The notes: generated by a model not told the origin, from the letters alone. Positions 41,158-51,352 are shown, counted from the stretch's first letter. The stretch: 64,000 nt of DNA from Stutzerimonas stutzeri (GCF_002890915.1 NZ_POUT01000010.1:1-64000); one strand, 5' to 3'. Numbers and translations are program-made.

Positions 41158-41793
41158 ATGACGATACCTGCCGAGGTCCGTACGCTCGATAGCGGTTACG
41201 ACCGCGAAACCCGCTCGTTGCTGTATCACGCCTATCGTCACGAACCCACCTTCGCTTACCTGTTCGAGGCGGATCGCCCTGGTTACGAACAGCGCGTGCG
41301 TGCGACCGTGCGCGAGCTGGTGAACCAGCATTTCCTGCAGCAGCAACCGGCGCTCGGCCTGCTGCAGGAGGACCGGCTGATCGCGGTCGCGCTGATCGCG
41401 CCACCGCAACGGCGGCTGGACATCACCGAGAGCTGGGCCTGGCGCGCGCGCATGCTGCTGACCGCCGGGTTTCGCTGTACGCGGCGCTATCTGGACTATC
41501 ACGATGCGGTGCTGGCCTGCCTGCCGGCCGGGGCTGTCCATCTGCTGCCGCTGCTGGGCGTGCATCCGCAGTTCCAGGGCCAGCACTACGGCGAGCAGTT
41601 GCTGGCGGCGGTGCACGACTGGTGTGCCGAGGACGAGAGCTCCGAGGGCCTGGTGATCGATACCGGCAACCCGCGTTACCTGAATTTCTACCAGCGCCAG
41701 GGCTACCAGGAGATCGGCCAGGTGGCGGTCGGGCCGGTGGTCGAGCATGTGTTCTTCCACCCGGCACCGCGGCGCTTGGAGGCGACGCGCTAG
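41158..41793 (+). CDS. GNAT-family N-acetyltransferase
   Basis: Protein of 211 aa. The acetyl-CoA-binding motif A is LLPLLGVHPQFQGQHYGEQLLAAVHDWC (about residues 127-154), followed by GLVIDTGNPRYLNFYQRQGYQEIG typical of GNAT enzymes. The substrate is unknown. It lies alone between divergent xthA and tamA. Confidence 0.85.
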   Translation: MTIPAEVRTLDSGYDRETRSLLYHAYRHEPTFAYLFEADRPGYEQRVRATVRELVNQHFLQQQPALGLLQEDRLIAVALIAPPQRRLDITESWAWRARMLLTAGFRCTRRYLDYHDAVLACLPAGAVHLLPLLGVHPQFQGQHYGEQLLAAVHDWCAEDESSEGLVIDTGNPRYLNFYQRQGYQEIGQVAVGPVVEHVFFHPAPRRLEATR

Positions 41794-41942
41794 GCGCGCC
41801 GAATTTTATCGTGCCGGGCCAGTCTGAGTGGCCTGACACCCGACGATGCCAGCCCATGCCCGGACCACCGCACGAACACCCTGCCGACCGCCTCGCCGCT
41901 GCGTTCGGGCATGCCGGGTGGGGCATGCTAGCATTGCGCGCC

Positions 41943-43670
41943 ATGTGCAAATCGAACCGACTCGGCCTGCTGGTAGCCGTACTTGTGATGTTGACCGGGA
42001 TCGGTGCCGGCGCCGCCGAGCTCGATGTGCGCATCGAGCCGGCGAACCGGGCGCTACGGGAAAATATCGAAAACTACATCGGCGACCTGGGCGACCGCGA
42101 CGCCCGCGAACTGCTGCGCTACAGCCGGGTCGCGCAAAGCCAGGCGGAAAAGGCACTGCAGGCGCTGGGCTACTACCGCAGCCGGATTCGCAGCGACGTG
42201 AGCGAAGGCGAGGAGCCGACGCTGATCCTGCATGTGCGGACCGGCGAGCCGGTGCGCCTGCGCAATATCGAGGTGCGCCTGGACGGGCCGGCGGCGCAGT
42301 TCTCCGGCTTCCGGGTGGCCGAGCGCACCCTGCGCCAGGGCGATGTGCTCAACCATGGGCGCTACGAAGAAGTGAAGCAGCAGTTCCTCAACCAGGCCTC
42401 GCGCTACGGCTATTTCGATGGCCGCTTCACCCGCCAGCGGCTGGCGATTGACCCGCGCGAGAACACGGCGGACGTCGAACTGGTGTTCGACAGCGGCCCG
42501 CGCTACCGGCTGGGCGACGTGCGTTTCGAGGGCGACGCGCCGTTCGACGACGATCTGCTGATGCGCATGGTGCCGTTCAAGGCCGATACCCCCTATGACT
42601 CCGAGCTGATCGCCGAACTCAGCCAGGCGCTGCAGTCGAGCGGCTATTTCGAGGGTGTCCGGGTCGATGCCAATCCGACCACTGCCAGCGAGCAGCGCAT
42701 TCCGGTGGCGGTCCGGCTGGCCACCCGCAAGCCGCGTACCTTCGGCCTGGGCCTGGGCTATTCCACCGACGTGGGGCCGCGCATCCGCCTGAACTGGACG
42801 CGCCACTGGGTCAACCCGCAGGGCCACAGCTACGGCGCCGAAACCGAGCTGTCGGCGCCACGGCAGAACGTCGGGCTCTGGTACGACATCCCGCTCGACC
42901 CGCCGTTGACCGACAAGCTGCGCTTCGTCGGCGGCTACCAGAACGAGGAAATCGCCGGCACCGACAGCCTGAGCCGCCTGCTCAAGGTCGGTCCGGAGTG
43001 GCACAGCCAGTTGCCCAGCGGCTGGCAGCGGGTGCTGTCGCTGAAGTGGCAGCACGAGGAATACCGCCTCGGCGACGATTCGGGCCTGAGCACCCTGTTG
43101 ATGCCCGGCGTCGCCTACAGCTACCTGCGCAGTGACAACCGCATCGATCCGAGCCAGGGCTACCGTCTGCAGTTCGAGGTGGCGGCGGCCAAGGATGGCG
43201 TGTTCTCGGATGCCGACCTGATCCACGCCAACATGCTGCTGCGCGGCCTGACCACGCTCGGCCAGCGCCATCGCTTCCTCGGCCGCGTGCAGCTCGGCGG
43301 CAACTGGACCGACGAGTACGTCAACGTGCCGCCGTCGCTGCGCTACTTCGCCGGTGGCGACCAGAGCGTGCGCGGCTACGACTACCAGAGCCTGTCGCCG
43401 ACCAATTCCGATGGCGACCGGATCGGCGGCCGCTACCAGTTCGCGGTCAGCGCCGAGTACCAGTATTCGATCGCCGAACGCTGGCGCATCGCGACCTTCG
43501 TCGACCAGGGCAATGCCTTCAATTCGCTGGAGTTCCCGACCCTCAAGAGCAGCGTCGGCGCCGGCGTGCGCTGGGTTTCGCCGGTGGGACCGATTCGCGT
43601 CGACCTGGCGCACCCGCTCGATGGCGATGGCGGCGTGCGTCTGCACTTCTCGATGGGGCCTGAATTGTGA
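41943..43670 (+). CDS. tamA: Translocation and assembly module protein TamA (Omp85 family)
   Basis: Outer-membrane protein of 575 aa. It has a signal peptide (MCKSNRLGLLVAVLVMLTGIGAGAA), three POTRA domains to about residue 260 (for example KALQALGYYRSRIRSDV; YGYFDGRFT; GYFEGVRV) and a C-terminal 16-strand beta-barrel with the Omp85 signature RYFAGGDQSVRGYDYQSL (about 460-477), ending SMGPEL. It works with TamB in outer-membrane protein and lipid delivery. The start at 41943 follows from the signal peptide. The stop overlaps the tamB GTG start. Confidence 0.93.
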   Translation: MCKSNRLGLLVAVLVMLTGIGAGAAELDVRIEPANRALRENIENYIGDLGDRDARELLRYSRVAQSQAEKALQALGYYRSRIRSDVSEGEEPTLILHVRTGEPVRLRNIEVRLDGPAAQFSGFRVAERTLRQGDVLNHGRYEEVKQQFLNQASRYGYFDGRFTRQRLAIDPRENTADVELVFDSGPRYRLGDVRFEGDAPFDDDLLMRMVPFKADTPYDSELIAELSQALQSSGYFEGVRVDANPTTASEQRIPVAVRLATRKPRTFGLGLGYSTDVGPRIRLNWTRHWVNPQGHSYGAETELSAPRQNVGLWYDIPLDPPLTDKLRFVGGYQNEEIAGTDSLSRLLKVGPEWHSQLPSGWQRVLSLKWQHEEYRLGDDSGLSTLLMPGVAYSYLRSDNRIDPSQGYRLQFEVAAAKDGVFSDADLIHANMLLRGLTTLGQRHRFLGRVQLGGNWTDEYVNVPPSLRYFAGGDQSVRGYDYQSLSPTNSDGDRIGGRYQFAVSAEYQYSIAERWRIATFVDQGNAFNSLEFPTLKSSVGAGVRWVSPVGPIRVDLAHPLDGDGGVRLHFSMGPEL

Positions 43671-46600
43671 GGCGGGCATGGCGAGGCGTCGGCTGGACGC
43701 TGCTTGGCGCACTCCTGCTGCTGATCGTCGCCCTGGGCGCGCTGCTCGGCACCACCGGCGGCAGCCGCTGGCTGCTGGCCCAGGTGCCGGGGCTGACAGT
43801 CGAGGCGTTCGACGGCACCCTCGGCCGGCGCTGGCAAGCCGAGCGACTGTTGTGGGAGCAGGGCGGCAACCGGGTCGAAATCGAGCGTCCGCGGCTTGCC
43901 TGGTCGCCGGCCTGCCTGCTGAAGCGGACCCTGTGCATCGACGAACTGCTCGCCGGCGATATCGAACTGGTCTTCCCGCCCGCCGAGCCGGAGCCGGACG
44001 CCGAGCCCTTCAGCCTGCCGGACATCGACCTGCCGTTGGCGCTGCAGGTCGGCCGCATCGAGATCGGCCGCCTGCGGCTGAATGCTGCCGAACAACTGCG
44101 CAGTCTCGACCTGCAGGCGGACTGGCGCGCCGCCGGGCTGGACATCCAGCGCCTGACGCTGCGCCGCGCCGATCTCGATCTGGAAATGCGGGGGCGGTTG
44201 CAACCCCGGGGAACCTGGCCGCTGGCGCTGCAGGGCCAGGCGGCGCTGCGCTCGCCGGACATGCAAGCCTGGGCGCTGATGATCGACCTCGAAGGCGACT
44301 TGCGCGAACAGGTCCGCCTCGCCGTACAGAGCCAGGGCTATCTCGAGGGTTCGCTCGATGGCCAGCTGCGCCCGCTCGACCCGCAGCTGCCGGCGACGCT
44401 GAAACTCCGTGCCGATGGGTTCAAGGCCATGCCCGAGCTGCCCGATACCCTGCGCCTGGACGAACTGGAACTGATCGCGGACGGGAACCTGGAGGACGGC
44501 TATCGCTTGCTCGGCACCGGCCTTCTGCCGGGCGAGGGCGGCAATGTGCGCCTGGCGCTGGAAGGGCTGCTCGAGGCGAGCGGGGCGCGGCTCGACACCC
44601 TCGAACTGGATGCCGGCGAGCAACGCCGGGTGCGCCTGAATGGCGATGTTGACTGGCAGCAAGGCCTGGTCGCCAATGCCGATCTGGCCTGGCGGGACTT
44701 CCCCTGGCGCCGGCTCTACCCGCAGATCGACGAACCGCCGGTGGCGCTGCGCGAGCTGACGGCGCAGCTGCAGTACGACAACGGCAACTACCTCGGCCAC
44801 TTCGACTCGGCCATGAGCGGGCCGGCGGGCGACTTCACCCTGGCCAGCCCGGTCAGCGGCAATCTCGAGGTGGTGCATCTGCCGCAATTGCAGTTGCACG
44901 CGGGGCAGGGCAGCGCCAGCGGCTCGCTCAGCGTCGGCTTCGCCGACGGCATCTCCTGGAATACCGACCTGAGTCTGAGCGAACTCGATCCTTCCTACTG
45001 GCTCGCCGAGCTGCCCGGCAAGCTCGGCGGCTCGCTGAAAAGCCGTGGCGCCTTGCGCGAAACCCGGCTGCAGGCCGAGGCCGCCCTCGACATCTCCGGC
45101 CGCCTGCGCGGCCAGGCCACCAGCCTGCGACTGCAGGCCAGCGGAGAGGACGGCCGCTGGGCGCTGCCTGGCATCGACCTGCGCATGGGCGATAACCGTA
45201 TCCACGGCCAGGGCACTTGGGCGCAGACCCTGGATGGCCAGCTGCAACTGCAACTCGGCCGCCTGGCCCAGCTGTGGCCGGGCCTGCGCGGCCAGTTGAA
45301 CGGGCAGGTCGGACTCGCCGGCACGCCTTCGGCGCCGCAGGGGCATGCCGAACTGAGCGGCCGTAACCTCGGCTATCAGGACAACCGGCTACGCCGGCTC
45401 AGCCTCGACGCCCGGCTGGCCGAAGGCGAGCAGGCGCGCCTGACCTTGAGCGCCGAGCGGATTCGCGCCGGCGAAACCGATCTTGGCGCACTGCGGGTGG
45501 AAGCCGACGGCACCCGCGAGCGGCACCAGGCGAACCTGCAGCTGCAGGGGCCGCTGCTGAACCTGGCGCTGGCCTTCGACGGCGGCCTGCGCGACGGCGA
45601 CTGGCGCGGCCGCCTGTTGCGCGGCAGCCTCAGCGCCGAGCAACAGGACTGGACTCTGCAACAGCCCGCGGCACTCCGCCGCTTCGCCGATGGCCGGCTC
45701 GAGTTCGGCGCGCATTGCTGGCTGTCCGGCCCCGCCAGCCTCTGCGCGGAGGACCAGCGGCTGCTGCCCGACCCACGCATCCGCTATCGCCTGCGCGATT
45801 TCCCGCTGCAGACCTTGGCGGGTTATCTGCCCGACGACTTCGGCTGGCAGGGTGAGCTGAACGCGGACATCGAACTGGACCTGCCGGCGCGAGGCCCCAG
45901 CGGCCGGATCAGCCTGGATGCCGGCCCCGGCGTGCTGCGCATGCGCGAAGGCGACGAGTGGTACGACTTTCCCTACGCGACCCTGGCGCTGGACAGCCGG
46001 CTGCTGCCCGAGCGCATCGACAGCCAGCTGCGCTTCCAGGGCGGCGAGCTGGGCGAACTGGAGCTGCAGGCACGCATCGATCCGCGCCGTGAGATCAAGC
46101 CCCTCTCCGGCGAGTTCCGCCTGAATGGCCTGGACCTGGCCGTGGCGCGCCCGTTCGTGCCGATGGTCGAGCGTCTCAAGGGCGAGCTGAACGGCAGCGG
46201 CCAGCTCTCCGGCAGCCTGCAGCACCCGCAGTTGAACGGCCAGCTGGCCCTCAGCGGCGGCGAGGTTTCCGGCAGCGAATTGCCGACCACCTTCGAAGAC
46301 CTGCAGGTGCGCCTGCTGATCGATGGCGAAAGCCTGCGCATCGACGGCGACTGGCGCGCGGGCGAGCAGGGCCGTGGCACGCTGGCCGGCACACTGGCTT
46401 GGGCCGAGGCGTTGGACCTGGACATGCGGGTCAGCGGCAATCGCCTGCCGGTGGTGGTCGAGCCCTATGCGGAGCTGGAAGTGGAGCCGGATCTGCGCAT
46501 CGTCCTGAGCGGCCAGCAACTGGCGGTGAGTGGTCGGGTCGAGGTGCCCCGGGGCGCCATCACCGTGCGCGAACTGCCGCCCTCGACCGTGCGGGTTTCG

Positions 46601-47347
46601 GAGGATGCGGTCATCGTCGGGCGCGAGGCCGAGGAGCCGGCGACGCCGATGGCGGTGAAGATGGATATCGATGTCGAGGTCGGCCAGGATCGCCTGCGCT
46701 TTTCCGGCTTCGGCCTGACCGCCGATCTCGCCGGCTACCTGCACATCGGCGACAACCTGGACGCCCGCGGCGAACTGCAGCTCAAGAACGGCCGCTACCG
46801 TGCCTACGGCCAGCGCCTGACCATCCGCCGCGCCGAGTTGCTGTTCACCGGAGTGCTGAGCCAGCCATTCCTGAATATCGAGGCGATCCGCCGTATCGAT
46901 GCCGAAAACGTGGTGGCGGGGCTGCGCATCACCGGCAGCGCCGAGCAGCCGCGCGTCGACGTGTTCGCCGAGCCGGCCATGAGCCAGGAGCAGGCGCTTT
47001 CCTACCTGGTCCTCGGACGGGCGCTGGGCGCCGATAGCGGCGACAGCAATCTGCTGGCGCAGGCGGCGCTCGGCCTGGGGCTGGCCGGCAGCTCGTCGAT
47101 CACCGGCGGCCTGGCACAGCGCCTGGGCATCCAGGATTTCCAGCTGGATACCGAAGGCACCGGCGCCACCACCAGCGTGGTCGCTACCGGCCGCCTGACC
47201 GAGCGCCTGGCACTGCGCTACGGCGTCGGCGTGTTCGAGCCGTCCAACACCATCGGCCTGCGCTACCAGTTGACCCGGCGGATCTTCCTCGAGGCCGCCA
47301 GCGGCCTGGCCAGCTCACTGGACCTGTTCTACCGGCGCGATTTCTAG
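43667..47347 (+). CDS. tamB: Translocation and assembly module protein TamB
   Basis: Protein of 1226 aa, the usual TamB length. It has an N-terminal inner-membrane anchor (VGWTLLGALLLLIVALGALLG), a very long beta-helical periplasmic region with repeating hydrophobic strands, and a C-terminal DUF490 domain (QEQALSYLVLGRALG; RYGVGVFEPSNTIGLRYQLTRRIFLEAASG). It forms a hydrophobic groove bridging the membranes to TamA. It starts with GTG overlapping the tamA stop (GTGA), indicating coupled translation. Confidence 0.93.
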   Translation: MRRAWRGVGWTLLGALLLLIVALGALLGTTGGSRWLLAQVPGLTVEAFDGTLGRRWQAERLLWEQGGNRVEIERPRLAWSPACLLKRTLCIDELLAGDIELVFPPAEPEPDAEPFSLPDIDLPLALQVGRIEIGRLRLNAAEQLRSLDLQADWRAAGLDIQRLTLRRADLDLEMRGRLQPRGTWPLALQGQAALRSPDMQAWALMIDLEGDLREQVRLAVQSQGYLEGSLDGQLRPLDPQLPATLKLRADGFKAMPELPDTLRLDELELIADGNLEDGYRLLGTGLLPGEGGNVRLALEGLLEASGARLDTLELDAGEQRRVRLNGDVDWQQGLVANADLAWRDFPWRRLYPQIDEPPVALRELTAQLQYDNGNYLGHFDSAMSGPAGDFTLASPVSGNLEVVHLPQLQLHAGQGSASGSLSVGFADGISWNTDLSLSELDPSYWLAELPGKLGGSLKSRGALRETRLQAEAALDISGRLRGQATSLRLQASGEDGRWALPGIDLRMGDNRIHGQGTWAQTLDGQLQLQLGRLAQLWPGLRGQLNGQVGLAGTPSAPQGHAELSGRNLGYQDNRLRRLSLDARLAEGEQARLTLSAERIRAGETDLGALRVEADGTRERHQANLQLQGPLLNLALAFDGGLRDGDWRGRLLRGSLSAEQQDWTLQQPAALRRFADGRLEFGAHCWLSGPASLCAEDQRLLPDPRIRYRLRDFPLQTLAGYLPDDFGWQGELNADIELDLPARGPSGRISLDAGPGVLRMREGDEWYDFPYATLALDSRLLPERIDSQLRFQGGELGELELQARIDPRREIKPLSGEFRLNGLDLAVARPFVPMVERLKGELNGSGQLSGSLQHPQLNGQLALSGGEVSGSELPTTFEDLQVRLLIDGESLRIDGDWRAGEQGRGTLAGTLAWAEALDLDMRVSGNRLPVVVEPYAELEVEPDLRIVLSGQQLAVSGRVEVPRGAITVRELPPSTVRVSEDAVIVGREAEEPATPMAVKMDIDVEVGQDRLRFSGFGLTADLAGYLHIGDNLDARGELQLKNGRYRAYGQRLTIRRAELLFTGVLSQPFLNIEAIRRIDAENVVAGLRITGSAEQPRVDVFAEPAMSQEQALSYLVLGRALGADSGDSNLLAQAALGLGLAGSSSITGGLAQRLGIQDFQLDTEGTGATTSVVATGRLTERLALRYGVGVFEPSNTIGLRYQLTRRIFLEAASGLASSLDLFYRRDF

Positions 47348-47377
47348 GGTAGGCCTTCCGCGCTGCCGCCGTGGACC

Positions 47378-47434
47378 TGTAGGGGCCAGCTTGCTGGCGA
47401 TCCGTGCGCAACGCCGATGATCGCCGGCAAGGAC
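47378..47434. repeat. REP element pair
   Basis: GTAGGGGCCAGCTTGCTGGCGATC and the inverted GATCGCCGGCAAGG are standard Pseudomonas REP sequences. They lie in the 577-bp space (47348-47924) between tamB and alsT. The rest of that space (47435-47822) shows no convincing gene or RNA. Confidence 0.65.
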
Positions 47435-47822
47435 TCGGCGTCCCCCGGCTGCCTTTTGGATGGGGGCTTCCAGGAGCGCCGCCCAGGTGCCTTCTAGGTA
47501 CGCTTTCGGGCCATCGCACCGTTTCGAAGCGGGCGCCGACTGGCGCGCGCACCAACTTGGACTACGCTCGCTTTTCGTGCGGTCAGCGGCTGGTGAAGCG
47601 GTGGCGCCGGGAATCCTGATCGTCCGGTCGGTTTCCTACGCCGCGTCGATCACCGAAACTGGCGCAATCGACCCGCGCGCCAGGGGCCGGGGCAGTGGTA
47701 GCATCCGCTCTCCGGATCTGTGCGGAATGCCGCTACAAGGCTCTAGCATGAGTCTTGCAGTGGTGGCTTTGAGGTTCATCGTCATTACCTTGACGATGGC
47801 TCGAAACTCGTCGTTACCAGGC

Positions 47823-47862
47823 CGTTGAAAAACCATCGTCACGAGCGTCATGTTTTTCAACG
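47823..47862. other. Strong inverted repeat upstream of the alanine symporter gene
   Basis: CGTTGAAAAAC and GTTTTTCAACG (11-bp perfect arms, 18-nt loop) lie 62 nt before the alsT start. This could be a leader hairpin or terminator for read-through from the left. No T tract follows the second arm beyond the stem itself. Confidence 0.5.
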
Positions 47863-47924
47863 ACCTCCATGGTGGCGCGACACTAACGCGAGCGTGACTC
47901 GCAATAAGAAAATAAGGTGCTCGA

Positions 47925-49268
47925 ATGGAATTCCTGAACAACCTGGTCAACAGCATCAACGCCCTCGTCTGGGGCCCACCCATGCTGGTGCTGATCCTGG
48001 GGACCGGCCTGATCCTCATGATCATGCTCAAATTCATGCCACTGGCCCGCATCGGCACCGGCTTCGCCCTGATGTGGCGCGGCCGGGCCAAGGGGGATGC
48101 GGAAACCGGTGAAATCAGCCCGTTCCAGGCGCTGATGACGTCCCTGGCGGCTACCGTCGGTACCGGCAACATCGCCGGTGTCGCCACGGCGATCTTCCTC
48201 GGCGGCCCGGGGGCGCTGTTCTGGATGTGGTGTACCGCGCTGGTGGGCATGGCGACCAAGTACTGCGAAGTGGTACTGGCGGTGCACTACCGCGAGAAGG
48301 ACGACCGCGGCGAGCACGTCGGCGGACCGATGTACGCGATCAAGAACGGCCTGGGCAAGAAGTGGATCTGGCTTGGCACCGCCTTCGCCATCTTCGGCGG
48401 TTTCGCCGGTTTCGGCATCGGCAACATGGTGCAGGTCAACAGCATGGCCCATGCACTGCAAACCACCTTTTCCGTACCGCTGTGGCTGACCGGCCTGGGC
48501 ACCATGGTGATCGTCGGCCTGGTGATCCTCGGCGGTATCCGCCGTATCGGCGTGGTCGCGGCGTCGCTGGTGCCGTTCATGTGCCTGGCCTACCTGATCG
48601 CCGCGGTGGTGGTGCTGGTGGTGAACGCCGAGGCGATTCCCGCTGCCTTCGGCCTGATCTTCACCCATGCCTTCACGCCGATTGCGGCCACCGGCGGCTT
48701 TGCCGGCGCGGCGGTGATGGCGGCGATCCGTTTCGGTGTGGCGCGCGGCATCTTCTCCAACGAGGCGGGCCTGGGTACCGCCGGTATCGCCCAGGCAGCC
48801 GGGACCACCACCAGCTCGGTGCGCTCGGGCATGATCGGCATGCTGGGTACGTTCATCGATACCATCATCGTCTGCTCGATGACCGGCCTGGCGATCATCT
48901 GCACCGGCGTCTGGACCAGCGGCGAGAGCGGCGCGGCACTGTCCGCGGCGGCCTTCGAGTCGGCCATGCCGGGCATCGGCGGGGCGATCCTGACCGTTGC
49001 GCTGGTGGTTTTCGCTTTCACCACCATCCTCGGCTGGAGCTACTTCGGTGAAAAGTGCTGGGAGTTTCTCGTCGGTACCAAGGCCATCTGGCCGTTCCGC
49101 CTGATCTGGGTCATCGCGGTGCCGTTCGGTGCCATCGCCCAGCTGGATTTCGCCTGGTTGCTGGCCGACACCCTCAACGGCCTGATGGCGATTCCCAACC
49201 TGATCTCGCTGCTGCTGCTGAGCCCGGTAGTGGTCAAGCTGACCAGGGAATACTTCGCGCGCGGCTGA
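47925..49268 (+). CDS. Sodium:alanine (glycine) symporter, AGCS family
   Basis: Inner-membrane protein of 447 aa with about 11 hydrophobic segments. AGCS signatures include FQALMTSLAATVGTGNIAGVATAIFLGGPGALFWMW (about residues 67-102) and FGVARGIFSNEAGLGTAGIAQAA (about 271-293). It imports alanine or glycine with Na+. AAGG precedes the start. It is followed by a strong terminator, so it is monocistronic. Confidence 0.93.
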   Translation: MEFLNNLVNSINALVWGPPMLVLILGTGLILMIMLKFMPLARIGTGFALMWRGRAKGDAETGEISPFQALMTSLAATVGTGNIAGVATAIFLGGPGALFWMWCTALVGMATKYCEVVLAVHYREKDDRGEHVGGPMYAIKNGLGKKWIWLGTAFAIFGGFAGFGIGNMVQVNSMAHALQTTFSVPLWLTGLGTMVIVGLVILGGIRRIGVVAASLVPFMCLAYLIAAVVVLVVNAEAIPAAFGLIFTHAFTPIAATGGFAGAAVMAAIRFGVARGIFSNEAGLGTAGIAQAAGTTTSSVRSGMIGMLGTFIDTIIVCSMTGLAIICTGVWTSGESGAALSAAAFESAMPGIGGAILTVALVVFAFTTILGWSYFGEKCWEFLVGTKAIWPFRLIWVIAVPFGAIAQLDFAWLLADTLNGLMAIPNLISLLLLSPVVVKLTREYFARG

Positions 49269-49306
49269 CGTGCGTATCGGCAGCTACACTCGGACTGCCT
49301 TCCTGC

Positions 49307-49340
49307 AGGCCGTGGGGGCAAATGCCTCCACGGCCTTTTT
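49307..49340 (+). terminator. Intrinsic terminator after the alanine symporter gene
   Basis: AGGCCGTGG and CCACGGCCT pair around an inner GGC-AAAT-GCC, followed by TTTTT. It lies 38 nt after the stop codon and 25 nt before tpx. Confidence 0.85.
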
Positions 49341-49364
49341 ACATGCATATCGAGGAGTGAAAAC

Positions 49365-49865
49365 ATGACTGAAGTGACTCTGCGCGGCGCCCCGATCCAG
49401 GTCGCCGGCGACTTTCCCCAGGCCGGCGACCAAGCCAAGGCGTTCCGCCTGGTCGGCACTGACCTTGCCGATGTGGAGCTGTCGGCCTTCGCCGGCAAGC
49501 GCAAGGTGCTGAACATCTTCCCGAGCATCGATACGCCGATCTGCGCCACCTCGGTGCGCAAGTTCAATGCCCAGGCGAGCGGGCTGAGCAATACCGTCGT
49601 GCTGTGCATCTCCGCCGACCTGCCATTCGCGCAGAAACGCTTCTGCGGCGCCGAAGGCCTGGAAAACGTCGTCAGCCTGTCCACCATGCGCGGCGCACAA
49701 TTCCTCGACGATTACGGCGTGGCGATCGCCAGTGGCCCGCTGGCGGGCGTCGCAGCCCGCGCGGTGGTCGTTCTAGACGAGCAGGATCGTGTGCTCTATA
49801 GCGAGCTGGTCGGCGAAATCGGTACCGAGCCGAACTACGAGGCGGCTATCGCTTCGCTGGCTTGA
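49365..49865 (+). CDS. tpx: Thiol peroxidase (atypical 2-Cys peroxiredoxin)
   Basis: Protein of 166 aa. The peroxidatic Cys60 is in DTPICATS and the resolving Cys94 in QKRFCGAEG, the spacing of Tpx. It reduces hydroperoxides with thioredoxin. A start-proximal GAGG lies about 9 nt upstream. The gene is bounded by terminators on both sides. Confidence 0.96.
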   Translation: MTEVTLRGAPIQVAGDFPQAGDQAKAFRLVGTDLADVELSAFAGKRKVLNIFPSIDTPICATSVRKFNAQASGLSNTVVLCISADLPFAQKRFCGAEGLENVVSLSTMRGAQFLDDYGVAIASGPLAGVAARAVVVLDEQDRVLYSELVGEIGTEPNYEAAIASLA

Positions 49866-49886
49866 TTCGCATAGGAAGTAGGCATT

Positions 49887-49919
49887 ACGGCGAGCGCTCT
49901 TGAGGGCGCTCGCCGTTTC
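49887..49919 (+). terminator. Intrinsic terminator after tpx
   Basis: ACGGCGAGCGC and GCGCTCGCCGT form an 11-bp perfect stem with an 8-nt loop, followed by a T-containing tail (TTCGTTTC), 22 nt after the tpx stop. Confidence 0.8.
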
Positions 49920-50054
49920 GTTTCTGACGACGGGAAACCACCGGAAGGCTGCGCACCGCTTGTCGCTCTCAATTAGCACAACGTCGGCGCGGGCACTAGC
50001 TTCAGCCATGCCGCCCCCCACGCTGGACAGGGTGAGCAGAAGCCGGCAAGCGAT

Positions 50055-50088
50055 GGCAAAAGATATTTTGTAAAAAAATTTTTTTGCC
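50055..50088. promoter_or_regulatory. AT-rich hairpin in the promoter region of the SAF-domain dehydrogenase gene
   Basis: GGCAAAA and TTTTGCC flank a stretch containing AAAAAAATTTTTTT (14-bp palindrome, 50072-50085). It is far more AT-rich than its surroundings and lies 44 nt before the start codon. It may be a promoter or a site for an H-NS/MvaT-type silencer. The rest of 49920-50131 shows nothing else. Confidence 0.4.
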
Positions 50089-50131
50089 CCGTTGCTGTCA
50101 TAAAGCTGATGCCCATTGAACGGATTCAGTT

Positions 50132-51352
50132 ATGCCTACTTCACAGATCAAGAAAATTGGTGTTTCGGGGACGGGAATGATCGCTCACGGCTTCGTGAGG
50201 TTGATCAAGCAGCACTATCGGGACATGGAGATTTCCCGCGTGCTGACCCGCCGTCCGCTCACATCCCTCGCCGACTTTCCCCTGGCCGACGCACTCACCA
50301 ACTCGCTCGATGAGCTCATCGACAATTCGGACCTGATCGTCGAGTGCAGCGGTGATGTCTTTCACGGTACCTCGGTCATCGAGCGCGCCTTCGAGGCCGG
50401 GTTGCCGGTGGTGACGGTCAATGCCGAACTGCAAGTGACCACGGGTTCCTACCTCGCGGGCAGGGGCTTCATCACCGAGGCGGAAGGCGACCAGCCGGGC
50501 TCTCTTGCGGCACTGCGCGAGGAGGCCCTGCAGATGGGCTTCCAGCCGCTGGTCTACGGCAACATGAAGGGTTACCTGAACCATGACCCATCGCTGGAAG
50601 ACATGACCTACTGGGCCCAGCGCCAGGGTATCAGTGTCGACCAGACCACCTCGTTCACCGACGGCACCAAGGTGCAGATCGAGCAGGTGATCATCGGCAA
50701 CGGGCTGGGCGCCACCATCACCCGGCAGGGCATGGAAGGCCTGGCTTCGACCAGCCTCGACGACAGCGCGAGCCTGCTGGCGATGATGGCCGAACGTGCA
50801 GGGCAGCCGATCGTCGACTACGTGATCCCCTCCGGCTATCCGGCCGGTGGCGTGTTCCTGGTGGGCCGGCACGACGAGAACCAGGCGCGTGCCATCGAAT
50901 ACTTCAAGCTCGGCCGCGGCCCGTTCTACACCCTGCTGCGGCCGTTCCACCTCTGCTCGCTGGAGGTCGGCAAGACGGTGCGGCGGGTCCTCGCCGGCGG
51001 TGGCGTGCTGCTCAACAACTCCACCGAGCCGACTCTGGGCGTCGGTGCCATCGCCAAGCGCGCGATGAAGGCGGGCGAGCTGATCGAGCGGGGCATCGGT
51101 GGTTTCCAGTTCCGTGGCGAAGCGATCAAGCTCGCCCAGCACCCCGACCACGTGCCGATCGGCCTGCTGCGCAAGACGGCCCTCAAGCGCGCCGTGGAGC
51201 CCGGCCAGTTGATCACCTTCGACGACGTCGACATCCTCCCGAGCCGGGCGCTGGACATCGTCATGGCGCAGCGCAAGCGCTTGATCGAAGGCACGCCCGC
51301 TGCCTGGCAGACGCCTCCCAGCGCCATGGGGATGCTCGCCCTCGGCGGCTGA
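50132..51352 (+). CDS. Homoserine dehydrogenase-like NAD(P)-dependent oxidoreductase with C-terminal SAF domain
   Basis: Protein of 406 aa. The N-terminal Rossmann motif is GVSGTGMIAHGFVRL (about residues 10-24), with DLIVECSG and VVTVNAELQVTTGSYLAGRG following as in the predicted homoserine dehydrogenase group. The C-terminal roughly 80 residues (HVPIGLLRKTALKRAVEPGQLITFDDVDI) are an SAF domain. These proteins are often encoded in surface-polysaccharide clusters. Here the only neighbour that fits is the MurJ-like flippase gene downstream on the opposite strand. The substrate is unknown. No clear Shine-Dalgarno is seen. Confidence 0.75.
   Translation: MPTSQIKKIGVSGTGMIAHGFVRLIKQHYRDMEISRVLTRRPLTSLADFPLADALTNSLDELIDNSDLIVECSGDVFHGTSVIERAFEAGLPVVTVNAELQVTTGSYLAGRGFITEAEGDQPGSLAALREEALQMGFQPLVYGNMKGYLNHDPSLEDMTYWAQRQGISVDQTTSFTDGTKVQIEQVIIGNGLGATITRQGMEGLASTSLDDSASLLAMMAERAGQPIVDYVIPSGYPAGGVFLVGRHDENQARAIEYFKLGRGPFYTLLRPFHLCSLEVGKTVRRVLAGGGVLLNNSTEPTLGVGAIAKRAMKAGELIERGIGGFQFRGEAIKLAQHPDHVPIGLLRKTALKRAVEPGQLITFDDVDILPSRALDIVMAQRKRLIEGTPAAWQTPPSAMGMLALGG

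Noticed and set aside
43433-45346. A 637-codon minus-strand frame opposite tamA-tamB
   Set aside because: Gln/Ala/Arg-rich shadow of the TamA and TamB genes, with no independent evidence of coding.
47348-47822. A small protein or RNA gene between tamB and alsT
   Set aside because: Only short frames without ribosome binding sites and REP sequence are visible. No tRNA, riboswitch or conserved motif was recognised.
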